DNA of 64,000 bases from PCC-6802 sp943367755 (GTDB lineage Bacteria > Cyanobacteriota > Cyanobacteriia > Pseudanabaenales > Pseudanabaenaceae). Each line of letters starts with the position of its first letter. The stretch's first letter is position 1. The notes below the pieces were generated by a model, which had not been told where the DNA came from, did no database searches, and worked only from the letters and a program-made list of their open reading frames with translations. The DNA lies in assembly GCA_943367755.1 (NCBI GenBank), contig CALRKB020000021.1:1-64000 (forward strand), given 5' to 3'. Of the stretch, positions 35,004 through 44,227 are shown one piece after another. Made by a program: the position numbers and the translations under genes.

Positions 35004-36665
35004 ATGTATATTGCTAGCGAAAACGAACTTAACTTAACTGCCGATGTTCTCGTAGTTGGTGGTGGTCCTGCCGCTGCCTGGGCCGCATGGGCAGCAGCAG
35101 CGCAAGGTGCCCAAGTGATTATTGCCGATAAGGGTTTCCTAGGTACGAGTGGAGCTGCCGCCGCCAGTGGTAATGGCATCATGGCCCCTTCTCCAGAACA
35201 TTGGGATAAAGTTTTATGGGAACGCTATCGCATTGGGAATACCCTGGCTAATTTACGTTGGATCGAGCGGGTCATCGAAAAAACCTGGTTGAGTATGCCC
35301 CTGGTGGAAGCTTGGGGCTATCGTTTTCCCAAAGAGAATGGGGAATCTGTGCGCCAGAGTTACTATGGCCCTGAATATATGCGCGTACTTCGCAAAAAAC
35401 TGTTGCGGGTAGGCGTACAGATCCTCGATCAAAGTCCGACTCTAGAGCTTTTATTGGCTGAAGATGGTTCCGTCGCAGGAGCAAGAGGCGTGCAGCGCCA
35501 ACATCATCGTGCCTATACCGTTCGTGCTGGTGCAGTAGTCCTGGCAAACGGGGGCTGTGCCTTCTTGAGCAAGGTGTTAGGTTGCAATCCCAATACAGGC
35601 GACGGATTGCTGATGGCAGTGGAAGCTGGGGGCGAACTCTCCAGTATGGAAGCTTCTAATCATTATGCCATCTCGACTGCTTTCAATGCCACGGTGACAC
35701 GGGGCGTTCCCTTTGGTTGGGCCAGCTATAGCGATGAGGCAGGTAACGATCTCGGCGGCTATATCAACGGTCGTCGCGATCCCTCCTTCCTTCCCAATGC
35801 CCTATTGAAAGGGCCTGTTTATGCCTGTTTGGATCGAGCTACGCCCGAAATTAAGGCAGTGATTGAAAAGTCCCATTTCATCGCTTTTCTCCCTTATAAA
35901 AAAGCTGATATTGACCCCTATACGGAACGAGTGCCTGTAACGCTGTTATTGGAAGGCACAGTGCGCGGTACAGGTGGAATTCGGCTAGTGAACGATCATT
36001 GCGGTACGAAAGTCTCCGGACTCTACGCCGCAGGCGATGCGGCATCGCGCGAGTTTCTGGCAGGTCTGGCTTCTGGTGGTGGTGGCCCCAATGCTGCCTG
36101 GGCAATCTCGACCGGACAATGGGCAGGCGAGGGCGCGGCTGCTTTTGCTAAGAGTCTCGGCGATCGCGCCCACGAAAGGGCTGTATGTCCTGCGGGGCAA
36201 GCCGGACTGCGATCGCAGTCTCCATCTTCAGAACCATTTGATAGCGAGGCGATCGTGAGTGGCGTTCAAGCAGAGGTATTCCCCTTAGAGAAGAATTACT
36301 TCCGCTCCGAAGCGGGGCTAGTGGCTTCCCTTGCCAAATTAGAAACGCTGTGGCAGCAGGTACAAACTACGCCAAAACAGGATACGGTGCGCGATGTGGA
36401 ATATTCTCGCCGAGCGGCTGCTCTCACGGCGGTGGCGCGATGGGCTTATTTTAGTGCGTTACATCGCAGGGAAACGCGCAGCGAACATATTCGCGTGGAC
36501 TATCCCGAAACCGATCCGAATCAGCGTTATTATCAGGCCACGGGCGGCTTAGATCGGTTATGGGTGAGACAGGATTGGATTGCAGAAGCGATCGCCACCC
36601 CACCAGCACCAAACATTCAAACTGCACCCTCTGGATCGACCATTGCAGTAGGAGCAGGATCGTGA
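35004..36665 (+). CDS. asfA: AsfA-like FAD-dependent reductase, second copy
   Basis: A 553-residue flavoprotein, paralogue of the one at 5096. VLVVGGGPAAAWAAWAAAA binds FAD (the third Gly of the motif is Ala here), KGFLGTSGAAAASGNG follows, and the C-terminal FAD block is GLYAAGDAASREFLAGLASG. Both copies share the GGLDRLWV/GGLDRVWV end region. The start at 35004 follows AAGGAG; a TTG at 34965 adds repeat-encoded residues only. The stop overlaps the asfB start by four bases (GTGA), unlike the first locus where asfB comes first. Presumed reductase partner in desulfonation. Confidence 0.82.
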   Translation: MYIASENELNLTADVLVVGGGPAAAWAAWAAAAQGAQVIIADKGFLGTSGAAAASGNGIMAPSPEHWDKVLWERYRIGNTLANLRWIERVIEKTWLSMPLVEAWGYRFPKENGESVRQSYYGPEYMRVLRKKLLRVGVQILDQSPTLELLLAEDGSVAGARGVQRQHHRAYTVRAGAVVLANGGCAFLSKVLGCNPNTGDGLLMAVEAGGELSSMEASNHYAISTAFNATVTRGVPFGWASYSDEAGNDLGGYINGRRDPSFLPNALLKGPVYACLDRATPEIKAVIEKSHFIAFLPYKKADIDPYTERVPVTLLLEGTVRGTGGIRLVNDHCGTKVSGLYAAGDAASREFLAGLASGGGGPNAAWAISTGQWAGEGAAAFAKSLGDRAHERAVCPAGQAGLRSQSPSSEPFDSEAIVSGVQAEVFPLEKNYFRSEAGLVASLAKLETLWQQVQTTPKQDTVRDVEYSRRAAALTAVARWAYFSALHRRETRSEHIRVDYPETDPNQRYYQATGGLDRLWVRQDWIAEAIATPPAPNIQTAPSGSTIAVGAGS

Positions 36666-37003
36666 TCGAACTTGTCAGCCATAAACTCTGTATTAGTTGC
36701 AATGTCTGCGTCCAGGTTTGTCCCACTAATGTCTTTGATGCCGTTCCAGATCGACCACCTGTGATCGCCCGTCAGGAAGACTGTCAAACTTGTTTCATGT
36801 GCGAAGCCTATTGCCCCGTGGATGCTCTCTATGTCGCGCCTGAATCCCATACTCATGTTGCCGTTAACGAGGACGAGTTAATCGATCGCGGCATCATGGG
36901 TGAATATCGGCGTACCTTGGGTTGGGGGTATGGTAGAAAAAATAATAGTGAATTGGATACTGCACATAAATTGCGCCTCCTGCCACGTCCCTATCAGAGT
37001 TAA
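36662..37003 (+). CDS. asfB: AsfB-like 2x[4Fe-4S] ferredoxin, second copy
   Basis: A 113-residue ferredoxin with Cys 10, 13, 16, 20 and 41, 44, 47, 51, the same spacing as the protein at 4647. It begins MIELVSHKLCISCNVC with a GTG start that overlaps the asfA stop, so translation is coupled. A C-terminal tail of about forty residues (GEYRRTLGWGYGR and beyond) is shared with the first copy until the last twenty. It should be the electron carrier for the AsfA protein just upstream. Confidence 0.82.
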   Translation: MIELVSHKLCISCNVCVQVCPTNVFDAVPDRPPVIARQEDCQTCFMCEAYCPVDALYVAPESHTHVAVNEDELIDRGIMGEYRRTLGWGYGRKNNSELDTAHKLRLLPRPYQS

Positions 37004-37376
37004 TCATTTCAGATGACATCCCCAACTACGAGCATTTCCAACTCCGATTTAGCCCAGAAAATCTATCATGCCGGCAGACAATTAAAGCTTGCTTCCCTAC
37101 CTGGGAAGTAATGGGAGTATGCAAGGTCGGGCGACTAAAACAGATTCGCAATTTTGAGAACATCGTGTCAGACTTTTTAAAATCATAACAATGATTGAGC
37201 GACTGGGATAAGCTTTAACTGTCATTATTTACCTTAATTGCTTGTAATTTTACGACATTAGAAGTTTTGTCTCAAAACCCTCTAGTAAATAGCTATCTTT
37301 TGCTCTAGAATCTGCAATATTGACAATATTAACTCAGGGTTCAGGTAATTCACACAATTATTGAAGAGGTAATATC
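37004..37376. other. Intergenic region with a 32-codon ORF and hairpin
   Basis: An ATG at 37013 opens 32 codons (MTSPTTSISNSDLAQKIYHA, then to a stop at 37109-37111); no family is recognised and it may be a gene remnant. Its end overlaps a hairpin (TTGCTTCCC at 37089-37097 with GGGAAGTAA at 37103-37111, one G-U pair), which could end the asfA-asfB transcript although no U-tract follows. The rest is AT-rich and should hold the promoter of the Rieske gene. Confidence 0.35.
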
Positions 37377-37853
37377 GTGACTTTTCGATTTTCAGCAACG
37401 CGGCGACGACTGTTATTCTTCGGTGCAAGTATTGCTTCAGCTTTTGGTACGGCGATCGCAGCTTTTGGTCAGCAAACAGGTAATCCTCCAAAGCCCCCCG
37501 CACAGCCTTCCCAGAAATCAAGAACCGATGGGTTCGTACCGGTCGTGGGGCCGTCAAGCATTTTGGAGAAGCAAGGAAAAGTCTTGACTGATAAGGTTCT
37601 AATTGTACGGAATAGCGCTAACAAAAAACTGGTTGCCGTCTCTCCACTCTGTCCTCACCGAAACTGTGTTGTTGATTGGAAACAAGACAAACAGCGTTTC
37701 ATTTGTCCCTGTCACGATTCCGAGTTCGGCCCTGACGGAAAAGTCCTCAAAGGCCCAGCCGAACAGGGACTCAAGGCATTTGAAGTCAAAACCGAGGAAA
37801 ATCGCTTTTTTATCAAACCTCATGCGGGAGGTAAGTCTAGTAAAAACAGCTAA
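37377..37853 (+). CDS. Exported Rieske [2Fe-2S] protein
   Basis: A 158-residue protein. An N-terminal Tat-like anchor (ATRRRLLFFGASIASAFG) is followed by a Pro-rich linker and a Rieske domain: the cluster ligands are in CPHRNCVVDW and CPCHDSEFGPDG. It resembles stand-alone Rieske proteins and PetC C-domains but is shorter than PetC (about 180). The start is a GTG. It may carry electrons on the outer side of the membrane; no partner subunit is adjacent, so its role is open. Confidence 0.85.
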   Translation: MTFRFSATRRRLLFFGASIASAFGTAIAAFGQQTGNPPKPPAQPSQKSRTDGFVPVVGPSSILEKQGKVLTDKVLIVRNSANKKLVAVSPLCPHRNCVVDWKQDKQRFICPCHDSEFGPDGKVLKGPAEQGLKAFEVKTEENRFFIKPHAGGKSSKNS

Positions 37854-37869
37854 AAATTGAAAAGAACGA

Positions 37870-39072
37870 TTATCCTAGCGAATGGGCAAGCCAGCCGATC
37901 GCGCCGCCACCTAAAACTAACCAGGCTGAATTGACTTGAAATCTGATGCCTAAAATTGCACTCCCGATCGCGATCGCGACTGCGAGAAAATCGAGATGGG
38001 GCGGGGTAGAACGTCCGAGAGTGGAGATGCCTAACTGAACTGTAACGACTGCCATCAGTGCTAAAGCACTAACATTAACAGCATCGAGAAATGCGGCTGC
38101 CCATTTTGAGCGACGGAGGTGAGGAATGAGGGGATTTAAGGCAGCAACCAGGAGGAAAGAAGGCAAGAAAATCGCAACTGTCGCCACGATCGCTCCAGGT
38201 ATCCCTGCAATCACATAGCCGATAAACGTTGCAGTTGAAAGAATCGGGCCTGGGGTAAATTGACCGATCGAGATAGCATCTAATAACTGCTGCTGAGTTA
38301 ACCAACCGTAACCCTCAACTAATTCACCTTGAATCAGCGACAGCAGTACATAACCGCCTCCAAATAAAGTCCCACCGATTTTGAGAAAAGAACGTCCCAA
38401 TTGCCAGAGGGAAACTGGTGTAGTTGCCTCTAGTCCAATAGTGGCGGCGGTGACTTTAATCGCAATTCCCGTCGTGATGCCAGCAATTAGTAAACTTGCC
38501 TGTTCGTCCGATTTATTCTCAGGATCGGGCAGATGTAACCACACCATCCCAAACAAACCACCCGCTAATAGGGCGATAATTTCATTCACCTGGACAAACC
38601 AGACTAATACTGCCACTGCGATCGCAATCGTCAATAGCTTGCGGGTTTTGATGGCTTTTTTACCTAATCTCCACAGGGCATCGACAATTACGCCCAGAAC
38701 CGCAGGTTTAATGCCATATAGTAAAAATGCAATTTGGGGAAGCGTTCCAAAGGCGACGTAAGCCCAGGCAAATCCAGTAGTTATCAACACCGCAGGCAAG
38801 ATAAAACTCACTCCAGCCACGATTAGCCCCAACCAACCTGCATAAAAATAGCCGATATGGATTGCCATCTCAGTCGAATTTGGGCCAGGAATTAAATTAG
38901 TTGCACCCAGCAAATCGAGAAATCGCTCTCGATCCAACCATTGTCGCCGCTTAACTACTTCAGCTTCCATCATAGCGATGTGAGCATTTGGCCCACCGAA
39001 GCCCAGTATTCCCAATTTGAGAAATAATTGAGCGAGTTCTCCCAACCGATCGAGTGTTTGTCCTGGATACAT
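37870..39072 (-). CDS. chrA: Chromate/sulfate transporter ChrA
   Basis: A 400-residue membrane protein made of two homologous halves. The N-terminal half has FLKLGILGFGGPNAHIAMMEAE and LLGATNLIPGPNSTEMAIHIG; the second has FLKIGGTLFGGGYVLLSLIQGE and AISIGQFTPGPILSTATFIG. This duplication (CHR domain twice) defines the long-chain ChrA family. ChrA exports chromate, and in cyanobacteria homologues sit in sulfur-regulated loci because chromate mimics sulfate. It is convergent with the Rieske gene (16 bp between them). Confidence 0.92.
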   Translation of the reverse strand: MYPGQTLDRLGELAQLFLKLGILGFGGPNAHIAMMEAEVVKRRQWLDRERFLDLLGATNLIPGPNSTEMAIHIGYFYAGWLGLIVAGVSFILPAVLITTGFAWAYVAFGTLPQIAFLLYGIKPAVLGVIVDALWRLGKKAIKTRKLLTIAIAVAVLVWFVQVNEIIALLAGGLFGMVWLHLPDPENKSDEQASLLIAGITTGIAIKVTAATIGLEATTPVSLWQLGRSFLKIGGTLFGGGYVLLSLIQGELVEGYGWLTQQQLLDAISIGQFTPGPILSTATFIGYVIAGIPGAIVATVAIFLPSFLLVAALNPLIPHLRRSKWAAAFLDAVNVSALALMAVVTVQLGISTLGRSTPPHLDFLAVAIAIGSAILGIRFQVNSAWLVLGGGAIGWLAHSLG

Positions 39073-39099
39073 ATCGCGCTCTGAAAATTAGCTGATAAT

Positions 39100-39351
39100 T
39101 TAACGGTTTAGCTCAATGCGGCGGAACTCTGATGGTGGGTTAAGCACTTTCTCATGGGCACAGGATAGGGGAGACTGAGCCAACACGACAATCATTTTGT
39201 CTGTACCAGTGTTGATAATTTCATGTCCTACATCTTTGGGAATGCAAACGGAGTCTCCAGGTTCTATCGCTGCAATTTCAGATCCAATAATCACATCTCC
39301 TGTTCCCTGAACAAAATAACAAATTTCGTCACTCCCTGAATGCTTATGCAA
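39100..39351 (-). pseudogene. N-terminally truncated cupin
   Basis: Eighty-three codons matching a small cupin. KHSGSDEICYFVQGTGDVIIG is motif 1 with one His kept and the Glu in place; PGDSVCIPKDVGHEIINTG is motif 2 with its His. The usual 25-30 residues before motif 1 are missing: in frame just upstream of the TTG at 39351 is a stop. It may still start at that TTG, but it is shorter than normal. It lies 27 bp after chrA's start side on the same strand. Confidence 0.55.
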
Positions 39352-39533
39352 GGGATTAGATTATTCTGGCTCAATGCAGTATATATTGAATTGCATCGAA
39401 TCGATCGCCTACGGTTTTCATTCAGAACAGACTAACCACTAAGATCCTTACAAACTCAACTTGCAGAACCGGCTGAAGACATTTCCAGATTTGAAGTCGC
39501 TACAAGTTTTTGCAAGGATCTTAAAATTTGTAG

Positions 39534-40502
39534 CTATGCAAGTACAGATTGCGGTTCTAACTTCCCAGCATTCTGCTTGAAGACGGTGGGTAATTCACTA
39601 CTGAACACTTCACCTTCCACCACCTGCGATCGGAATCCATCAGGACCGACGGGTACATCTCCGGTAATCGTAGTTCGATAGAGAACCCGTTCGACTTCGA
39701 TGTGGTCGAGATCTTGAGGGGCTAAATGGGCTGTGGCACGGTTATCCCAGAAGGCTATGTCACCATTGTTCCAACGGAAACGCGTAGTGTAAGCGGGTTT
39801 GGTAATTTGCTTGAAGAACAACTCTAGCAAAAGCTTACTTTCCTTGCGAGAGACATCAATAATGTGCGAGGTAAAGCCAGGGTTGACAAATAGTGCCTTT
39901 TCTCCCGTTTCAGGATGAACCCGAACCACGGGATGGATTGAGACCAGAGGATTAGCCGCAATGCGCTGGGCAAATTTGCTGTTGCTGGGGATGTTCAGCC
40001 CGGCATTAAAGCGATGTTCGGCTTTGAGCTTGTCTGCCAATTCTCTTACAGGAGCTGATAGTCCCTCGTAGGCGGCAACTAAATTAGTCCAGGTCGTGTC
40101 TCCACCAACACTGGGGACATTGACTGCCCGTAAAATCGATGCGGCGGGGGGATTAATTGCAGCGGTGACATCGGTATGCCAGCGATTCTCATAGCTGGAA
40201 GGCCGTAGTCCATTGCGCCGTTCGAAACGACTGCGATCGATCGGCAGAATTTGTGGGAAGTCTGTGATCGGCTCGTCTTCGTGGGGATGGGCATAGGTTA
40301 CTTCGCCGAACCGAGCCGTAAATGCGATCTGAGCCGCATGATCGATATTCTGATTGCGAAAGAACACAACTTTCCACTTCAAGAGTGCTGCCCGAATTTC
40401 TTTGACGGTATCGTCAGATAGGGGCTGTGAAAGATCTACACCACCGATTTCGGCACCAATGAAGCTGGATGTCGGCTTGATTTCAATGTACTGATTGGTC
40501 AT
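39534..40502 (-). CDS. TauD/TfdA-family dioxygenase (paralogue of 24125)
   Basis: A 322-residue Fe(II)/2-oxoglutarate dioxygenase, very similar to the enzyme at 24125: both share HTDVTAAINPPAAS, RFRWNNGDIAFWDNRAT and YRTTITGD. The iron ligands are the His and Asp in NRWHTDV and the His in RATAHLAPQDL. The main difference is the loop around residues 75-105, which may set substrate choice. GGAG lies before the ATG at 40502. It is divergent from a monooxygenase gene, and the region between holds both recurring regulatory motifs. Confidence 0.92.
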   Translation of the reverse strand: MTNQYIEIKPTSSFIGAEIGGVDLSQPLSDDTVKEIRAALLKWKVVFFRNQNIDHAAQIAFTARFGEVTYAHPHEDEPITDFPQILPIDRSRFERRNGLRPSSYENRWHTDVTAAINPPAASILRAVNVPSVGGDTTWTNLVAAYEGLSAPVRELADKLKAEHRFNAGLNIPSNSKFAQRIAANPLVSIHPVVRVHPETGEKALFVNPGFTSHIIDVSRKESKLLLELFFKQITKPAYTTRFRWNNGDIAFWDNRATAHLAPQDLDHIEVERVLYRTTITGDVPVGPDGFRSQVVEGEVFSSELPTVFKQNAGKLEPQSVLA

Positions 40503-40726
40503 GTGAATTCTCCAGAGTTATGTTTTAAATACAGGTTCGATCGAAATGCTTTACCTTGCCTTTACTGGCAAATCCTTCGGTTTTTTACAGGGATAGCAGA
40601 AAAGGCTGTTTGAATTTGTATGGGTTTGTATGGGATTAATGTTCGCCAACACGCCGTCAAACGGACTGGAAATAGCGCAGCCAGGAAGCGCCGTCGTATT
40701 TCCGACCGATTCTACATTAAATCGAT

Positions 40727-40743
40727 AGGTTTATCGTATAATA
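40727..40743 (+). promoter_or_regulatory. Recurring TTTATCGTA motif (copy 5)
   Basis: The plus strand reads AGGTTTATCGTATAATA. It lies in the 571-bp divergent gap between TauD (minus) and the monooxygenase (plus), 56 bp before a MarR-like palindrome. A TATAAT-like box overlaps its end. Confidence 0.5.
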
Positions 40744-40798
40744 AATTATCAAGCATAAACTAAGTATTTGGCAACCAATTAGTTTGTAATACTTAATA

Positions 40799-40840
40799 TT
40801 AGATAAACTAACAATTAGTATATGATGCTAATTGTTAGTT
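40799..40840. promoter_or_regulatory. MarR-like operator with 13-bp inverted repeat
   Basis: TTAGATAAACTAACAATTAG at 40799-40818 matches the operator at 4163 with few changes. Its second half AACTAACAATTAG (40806-40818) is repeated as a perfect inverted copy, CTAATTGTTAGTT (40828-40840), after nine bases. This gives a 35-bp dyad between the divergent TauD and monooxygenase genes. Confidence 0.6.
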
Positions 40841-41073
40841 GCAAATCCTGGGTTTCTGTATCTAATGTGCGATCTCCTACTGATTCAGATCGCTACAGAA
40901 ATTGAAGGCAAACTACCTGAGACCTAAGTATCTTCACAATTCTCGTCTCCAAATAATTGGCAAAAGACAATGCAGGAGTTTGAGTCGGGTGGTAGTCAGC
41001 ATATGACAGACATTGCAAAAACAGGCATTCATTAGATCCGTATCAGCAGTACACAAGAGTGCAGAAAAAGGCT

Positions 41074-42438
41074 ATGAGCAAGACACGTAAGTTTCGTTTA
41101 GGGGCATTCATTCAAGCCACGGGACATCATGTTTCCGCCTGGCGACACCCCGATTCTCAGATTGATGCGGGATTGAACTTCCAGCATTACAAGGAAATTA
41201 CCCAAACAGCCGAACGCGGCTTGTTTGATGCTGTTTTTCTAGCAGATAGTCCGGGAGTCTGGGGCGGTGCACCAGAAACGCAAAATCGGAATGGCAAAAT
41301 CGTCCATTTTGAGCCAGTCACACTTTTCTCCGCGCTGTCCTCCGTAACCGAACATATCGGTTTCATTGCTACTGCTTCCACCACCTACGAAGATCCCTAT
41401 ACACTAGCTCGAAAGTTTGCCTCTCTGGACTACTTAAGTAATGGTCGAGCTGGGTGGAATCTGGTTACTACCGGCAATGAAGAGGCTGCCGCTAATTTTG
41501 GGCTCGAACATCACCCAGACCACAGTCAGCGATACGAGCGGGCGGAAGAGTTTGTGGAAGTGGTGAAAGGACTGTGGGATAGCTGGGATGATGATGCCTT
41601 TATTCGCGATCGCGCATCGGGGGTCTACTTCGATCCAGAGAAACTTCATATCCTCAATCATAAGGGAAAACATTTTTCGGTCAGAGGCCCTTTGAATGTG
41701 GGTCGTCCGCCTCAAGGCTATCCAACGATCGTGCAGGCGGGAGCTTCGGAAGCGGGACGGGATTTGGCGGCGCGCACGGCCGAGGTTATCTTCACTGCCA
41801 ATCAAACGCTGGCAGATGCCCAGGAATTTTATGCCGATGTCAAAGGTCGGTTGGCAAAATACGGGCGATCGCCCGACGATCTCAAAATCATGCCGGGAGC
41901 CTTCCCAATTATCGGTCGCACTGAAGCAGAGGCGCAGGAGAAGTACGAATTCCTGCAATCCTTGATTCATCCCGATGTTGCTTGGAAAATCTTGAAACAA
42001 TACTACAAGGGAGTCGATCTGACGAATTATTCCCTGGACGATCTCGCTCCCGTATTGCCTAGCGATACTAACTCGAATAAAAGTCGTCTCAAACTAGTTC
42101 GCGATCTAGCGACTCGCGGCAGTCTCACTTTGCGGCAGTTGTATCTCTCGCTGGCAACTGCACGGGGTCATCGCACCATTTTGGGAACTCCCGAAAGTAT
42201 TGCCGACCAGCTAGAAGAATGGTTCAACAACGGTGCGGCTGATGGATTTAATATTATGCCGCCCATTCTCCCTACTGGATTAGAAGATTTTGTCAACCTG
42301 GTTATTCCCATTTTGCAGAAGCGCGAGCTGTTCCGTACTGAATACGAGGGCAAGACGCTGCGGGAAAACCTGGGTCTACGCCGTCCTGCGAATCGCTTTG
42401 CCGCTCGACAAAAGGAGGAGCGATTGGTGTTGGCGTAA
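41074..42438 (+). CDS. FMN-dependent LLM monooxygenase, NtaA/DszA type, second copy
   Basis: A 454-residue luciferase-like monooxygenase, paralogue of the enzyme at 15622. FRLGAFIQATGHHVSAWRHP, YTLARKFASLDYLSNGRAGWN and NNGAADGFNIMPPILPTGLE are shared landmarks. The start at ATG 41074 (MSKTRKFR) matches the family; a GTG at 41059 would add five residues. It is followed after 104 bp by an amidohydrolase on the same strand, suggesting that oxygenation and hydrolysis work in sequence. FMNH2 must come from elsewhere, perhaps the reductase at 27923. Confidence 0.9.
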   Translation: MSKTRKFRLGAFIQATGHHVSAWRHPDSQIDAGLNFQHYKEITQTAERGLFDAVFLADSPGVWGGAPETQNRNGKIVHFEPVTLFSALSSVTEHIGFIATASTTYEDPYTLARKFASLDYLSNGRAGWNLVTTGNEEAAANFGLEHHPDHSQRYERAEEFVEVVKGLWDSWDDDAFIRDRASGVYFDPEKLHILNHKGKHFSVRGPLNVGRPPQGYPTIVQAGASEAGRDLAARTAEVIFTANQTLADAQEFYADVKGRLAKYGRSPDDLKIMPGAFPIIGRTEAEAQEKYEFLQSLIHPDVAWKILKQYYKGVDLTNYSLDDLAPVLPSDTNSNKSRLKLVRDLATRGSLTLRQLYLSLATARGHRTILGTPESIADQLEEWFNNGAADGFNIMPPILPTGLEDFVNLVIPILQKRELFRTEYEGKTLRENLGLRRPANRFAARQKEERLVLA

Positions 42439-42542
42439 CGAAAAAGTTTTGGTGTTGTGGAATTGCCGAACGAGCCGGGTTGCAAGTGTTCGTTCTTGAG
42501 ATTCGCAATGCTGAATTTGTCGATGTCGGAAAACTATATTTT

Positions 42543-44096
42543 ATGGAGAAAAAGATCGTGGTTGAATTTAGCCGTTTACAGACTTCCCGTTCTGCTGCAA
42601 TCCGTGCCAAATTGGATTATCCAGTAATTGACACTGACGTGCATACCAATGATTTCACGCCAGCCTTCGAAGATTACATCGCTCACTACGGCGGTACGCA
42701 CCTGGTAGACGAATTACGGAAAGCGGAAAATTCCCGACTCAATTCTAAAAGTGAAGGGAAAGACTGGTATCAACAAACACCCGAAGAACGTCAGTATTAT
42801 CGCACCCTGCGATCGCCCTGGTGGGCTAGAGTGACCCGCAATACCCTGGATCTAGCCACGTACACGCTTCCGGAACTGCTCTATGAAAGGCAGGCAGAGC
42901 AAGGTTCGGACTATTCAGTGCTGTTCCCCAACAATGCCCTAGCCGCAGGGGGAGCCAAGCCAGAACATCGTCAGGCATTGCAACGCGCTATCAATCACTA
43001 CCATGCCGATATTTATCGCAAATACAGCGATCGCCTCACCCCTGTCGCGGGGATTACCATGACTACACCCCAGGAAGCAATTGAAGACCTGGAGTTTGCA
43101 GTGAATACGCTGGGCTTGAAGGTGATTAATATTCCAGGTGGCGTAAAGCGACCAATTAAAGCGATCGCCGATAAGTATCCAGCAGAGCAATTCCCCGAAA
43201 TCGCCAAACATGCCTCCTATATCGACTTTTTTGGCCTGGATAGCGAATACGACTACGATCCCTTCTGGGCGAAGGTTGTGGAATTGGGCGTACCGATTAC
43301 CACCCACTACGGTAGCCAGGGCTGGACGGGACGTTCCTCCATCAGCAACTACATGAACAACCACATCGGTCACTTTGCCGATGGCTCCCAAGCTTTTGCC
43401 AAGGCGTTGTTCTTTGGCGGTGTCACCCGGCGCTTCCCGAAATTACGGGCGGCATTTTTAGAAGGAGGTGCAGACTGGGGCGCGCATGTTTACATTCACC
43501 TGGTCGATCGCTTCTCCAAACGCAATTTACAAGCACTACAAAACTACAATCCAGAACTCACGAATGCGAATGAGTTGTTCCAGTTGTTCGATCGCTTCGG
43601 TGGGGATGTTACGAAGGGATATTCCCTTAGCAAAGAGGAATTAGTTGAAACAGTTCTGGGTAGTTCTTTCAGCCGTCACAGCCGCAATCCCATCGATAAC
43701 GAACTGGAAGATTTTGGTGCGGCTGGTATTGAGACCACTGAAGATATTCGCGATCGCTGGGTAAATCCCTTCTTCTTTGGGTCTGAGTCGGACGATCGCA
43801 CGATTGGGGCAGCCTTCAATGACAAAGCGAATCCGCTCGGCGTCAAGATTAACGCCATCTACTCCTCTGATGTAGGTCATTGGGATGTGCCCGATATCAC
43901 CCTGCCATTGGCGGAAAGTTGGGAATTAGTGGAAGACGGCGTAATTTCTGAAGCCGATTTCAAGGCCTATGTGTTTGAGAATCCCTACAAACTTTACACC
44001 GAAGCGAATCCCGATTTCTTCAAGGGTACGGCGATCGAATCGAAACTGAGGCAGGTAAAATCTAACCCTGCCGATAAGACGCTAGCAACAGTCTAG
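42543..44096 (+). CDS. Amidohydrolase family 2 protein (ACMSD-like)
   Basis: A metal-dependent hydrolase or decarboxylase of about 517 residues. The first motif is DYPVIDTDVHTNDF, where Asp replaces the first His of the usual HxH. Further metal ligands are likely His in PITTHYGSQGW and the Asp-His of SSDVGHWDVPD near the C-terminus. A GTG at 42558 preceded by GGAG is an equally good start and matches the paralogue's length better. The paralogue is at 49191 and a dead copy at 10241. Placed after a monooxygenase, it may remove a carboxyl or acyl group from the oxidised product. Confidence 0.88.
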   Translation: MEKKIVVEFSRLQTSRSAAIRAKLDYPVIDTDVHTNDFTPAFEDYIAHYGGTHLVDELRKAENSRLNSKSEGKDWYQQTPEERQYYRTLRSPWWARVTRNTLDLATYTLPELLYERQAEQGSDYSVLFPNNALAAGGAKPEHRQALQRAINHYHADIYRKYSDRLTPVAGITMTTPQEAIEDLEFAVNTLGLKVINIPGGVKRPIKAIADKYPAEQFPEIAKHASYIDFFGLDSEYDYDPFWAKVVELGVPITTHYGSQGWTGRSSISNYMNNHIGHFADGSQAFAKALFFGGVTRRFPKLRAAFLEGGADWGAHVYIHLVDRFSKRNLQALQNYNPELTNANELFQLFDRFGGDVTKGYSLSKEELVETVLGSSFSRHSRNPIDNELEDFGAAGIETTEDIRDRWVNPFFFGSESDDRTIGAAFNDKANPLGVKINAIYSSDVGHWDVPDITLPLAESWELVEDGVISEADFKAYVFENPYKLYTEANPDFFKGTAIESKLRQVKSNPADKTLATV

Positions 44097-44136
44097 TTTT
44101 GCCCTAGATATCGGAAGCTTTCGCTCTCGTTTGATG

Positions 44137-44173
44137 TATCCTGTAGAGTCGGTGTTATTCACTCTACAGGATA
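44137..44173 (+). terminator. 13-bp perfect hairpin after amidohydrolase
   Basis: TATCCTGTAGAGT at 44137-44149 pairs fully with ACTCTACAGGATA at 44161-44173 across an 11-base loop. It begins 41 bp after the amidohydrolase stop. There is no U-tract, so termination is inferred from position and stem strength. The amidohydrolase remnant at 10241 is also followed by a long hairpin. Confidence 0.5.
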
Positions 44174-44227
44174 GATTCGCTGATAGTTCTGTTAATAAGG
44201 AGTACCCAACCAAAATTCAGGATACTA

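Noticed and set aside
40619..40640. Direct repeat TTTGTATGGG twice
   Set aside because: Too short and isolated to interpret; recorded only as part of the divergent spacer.
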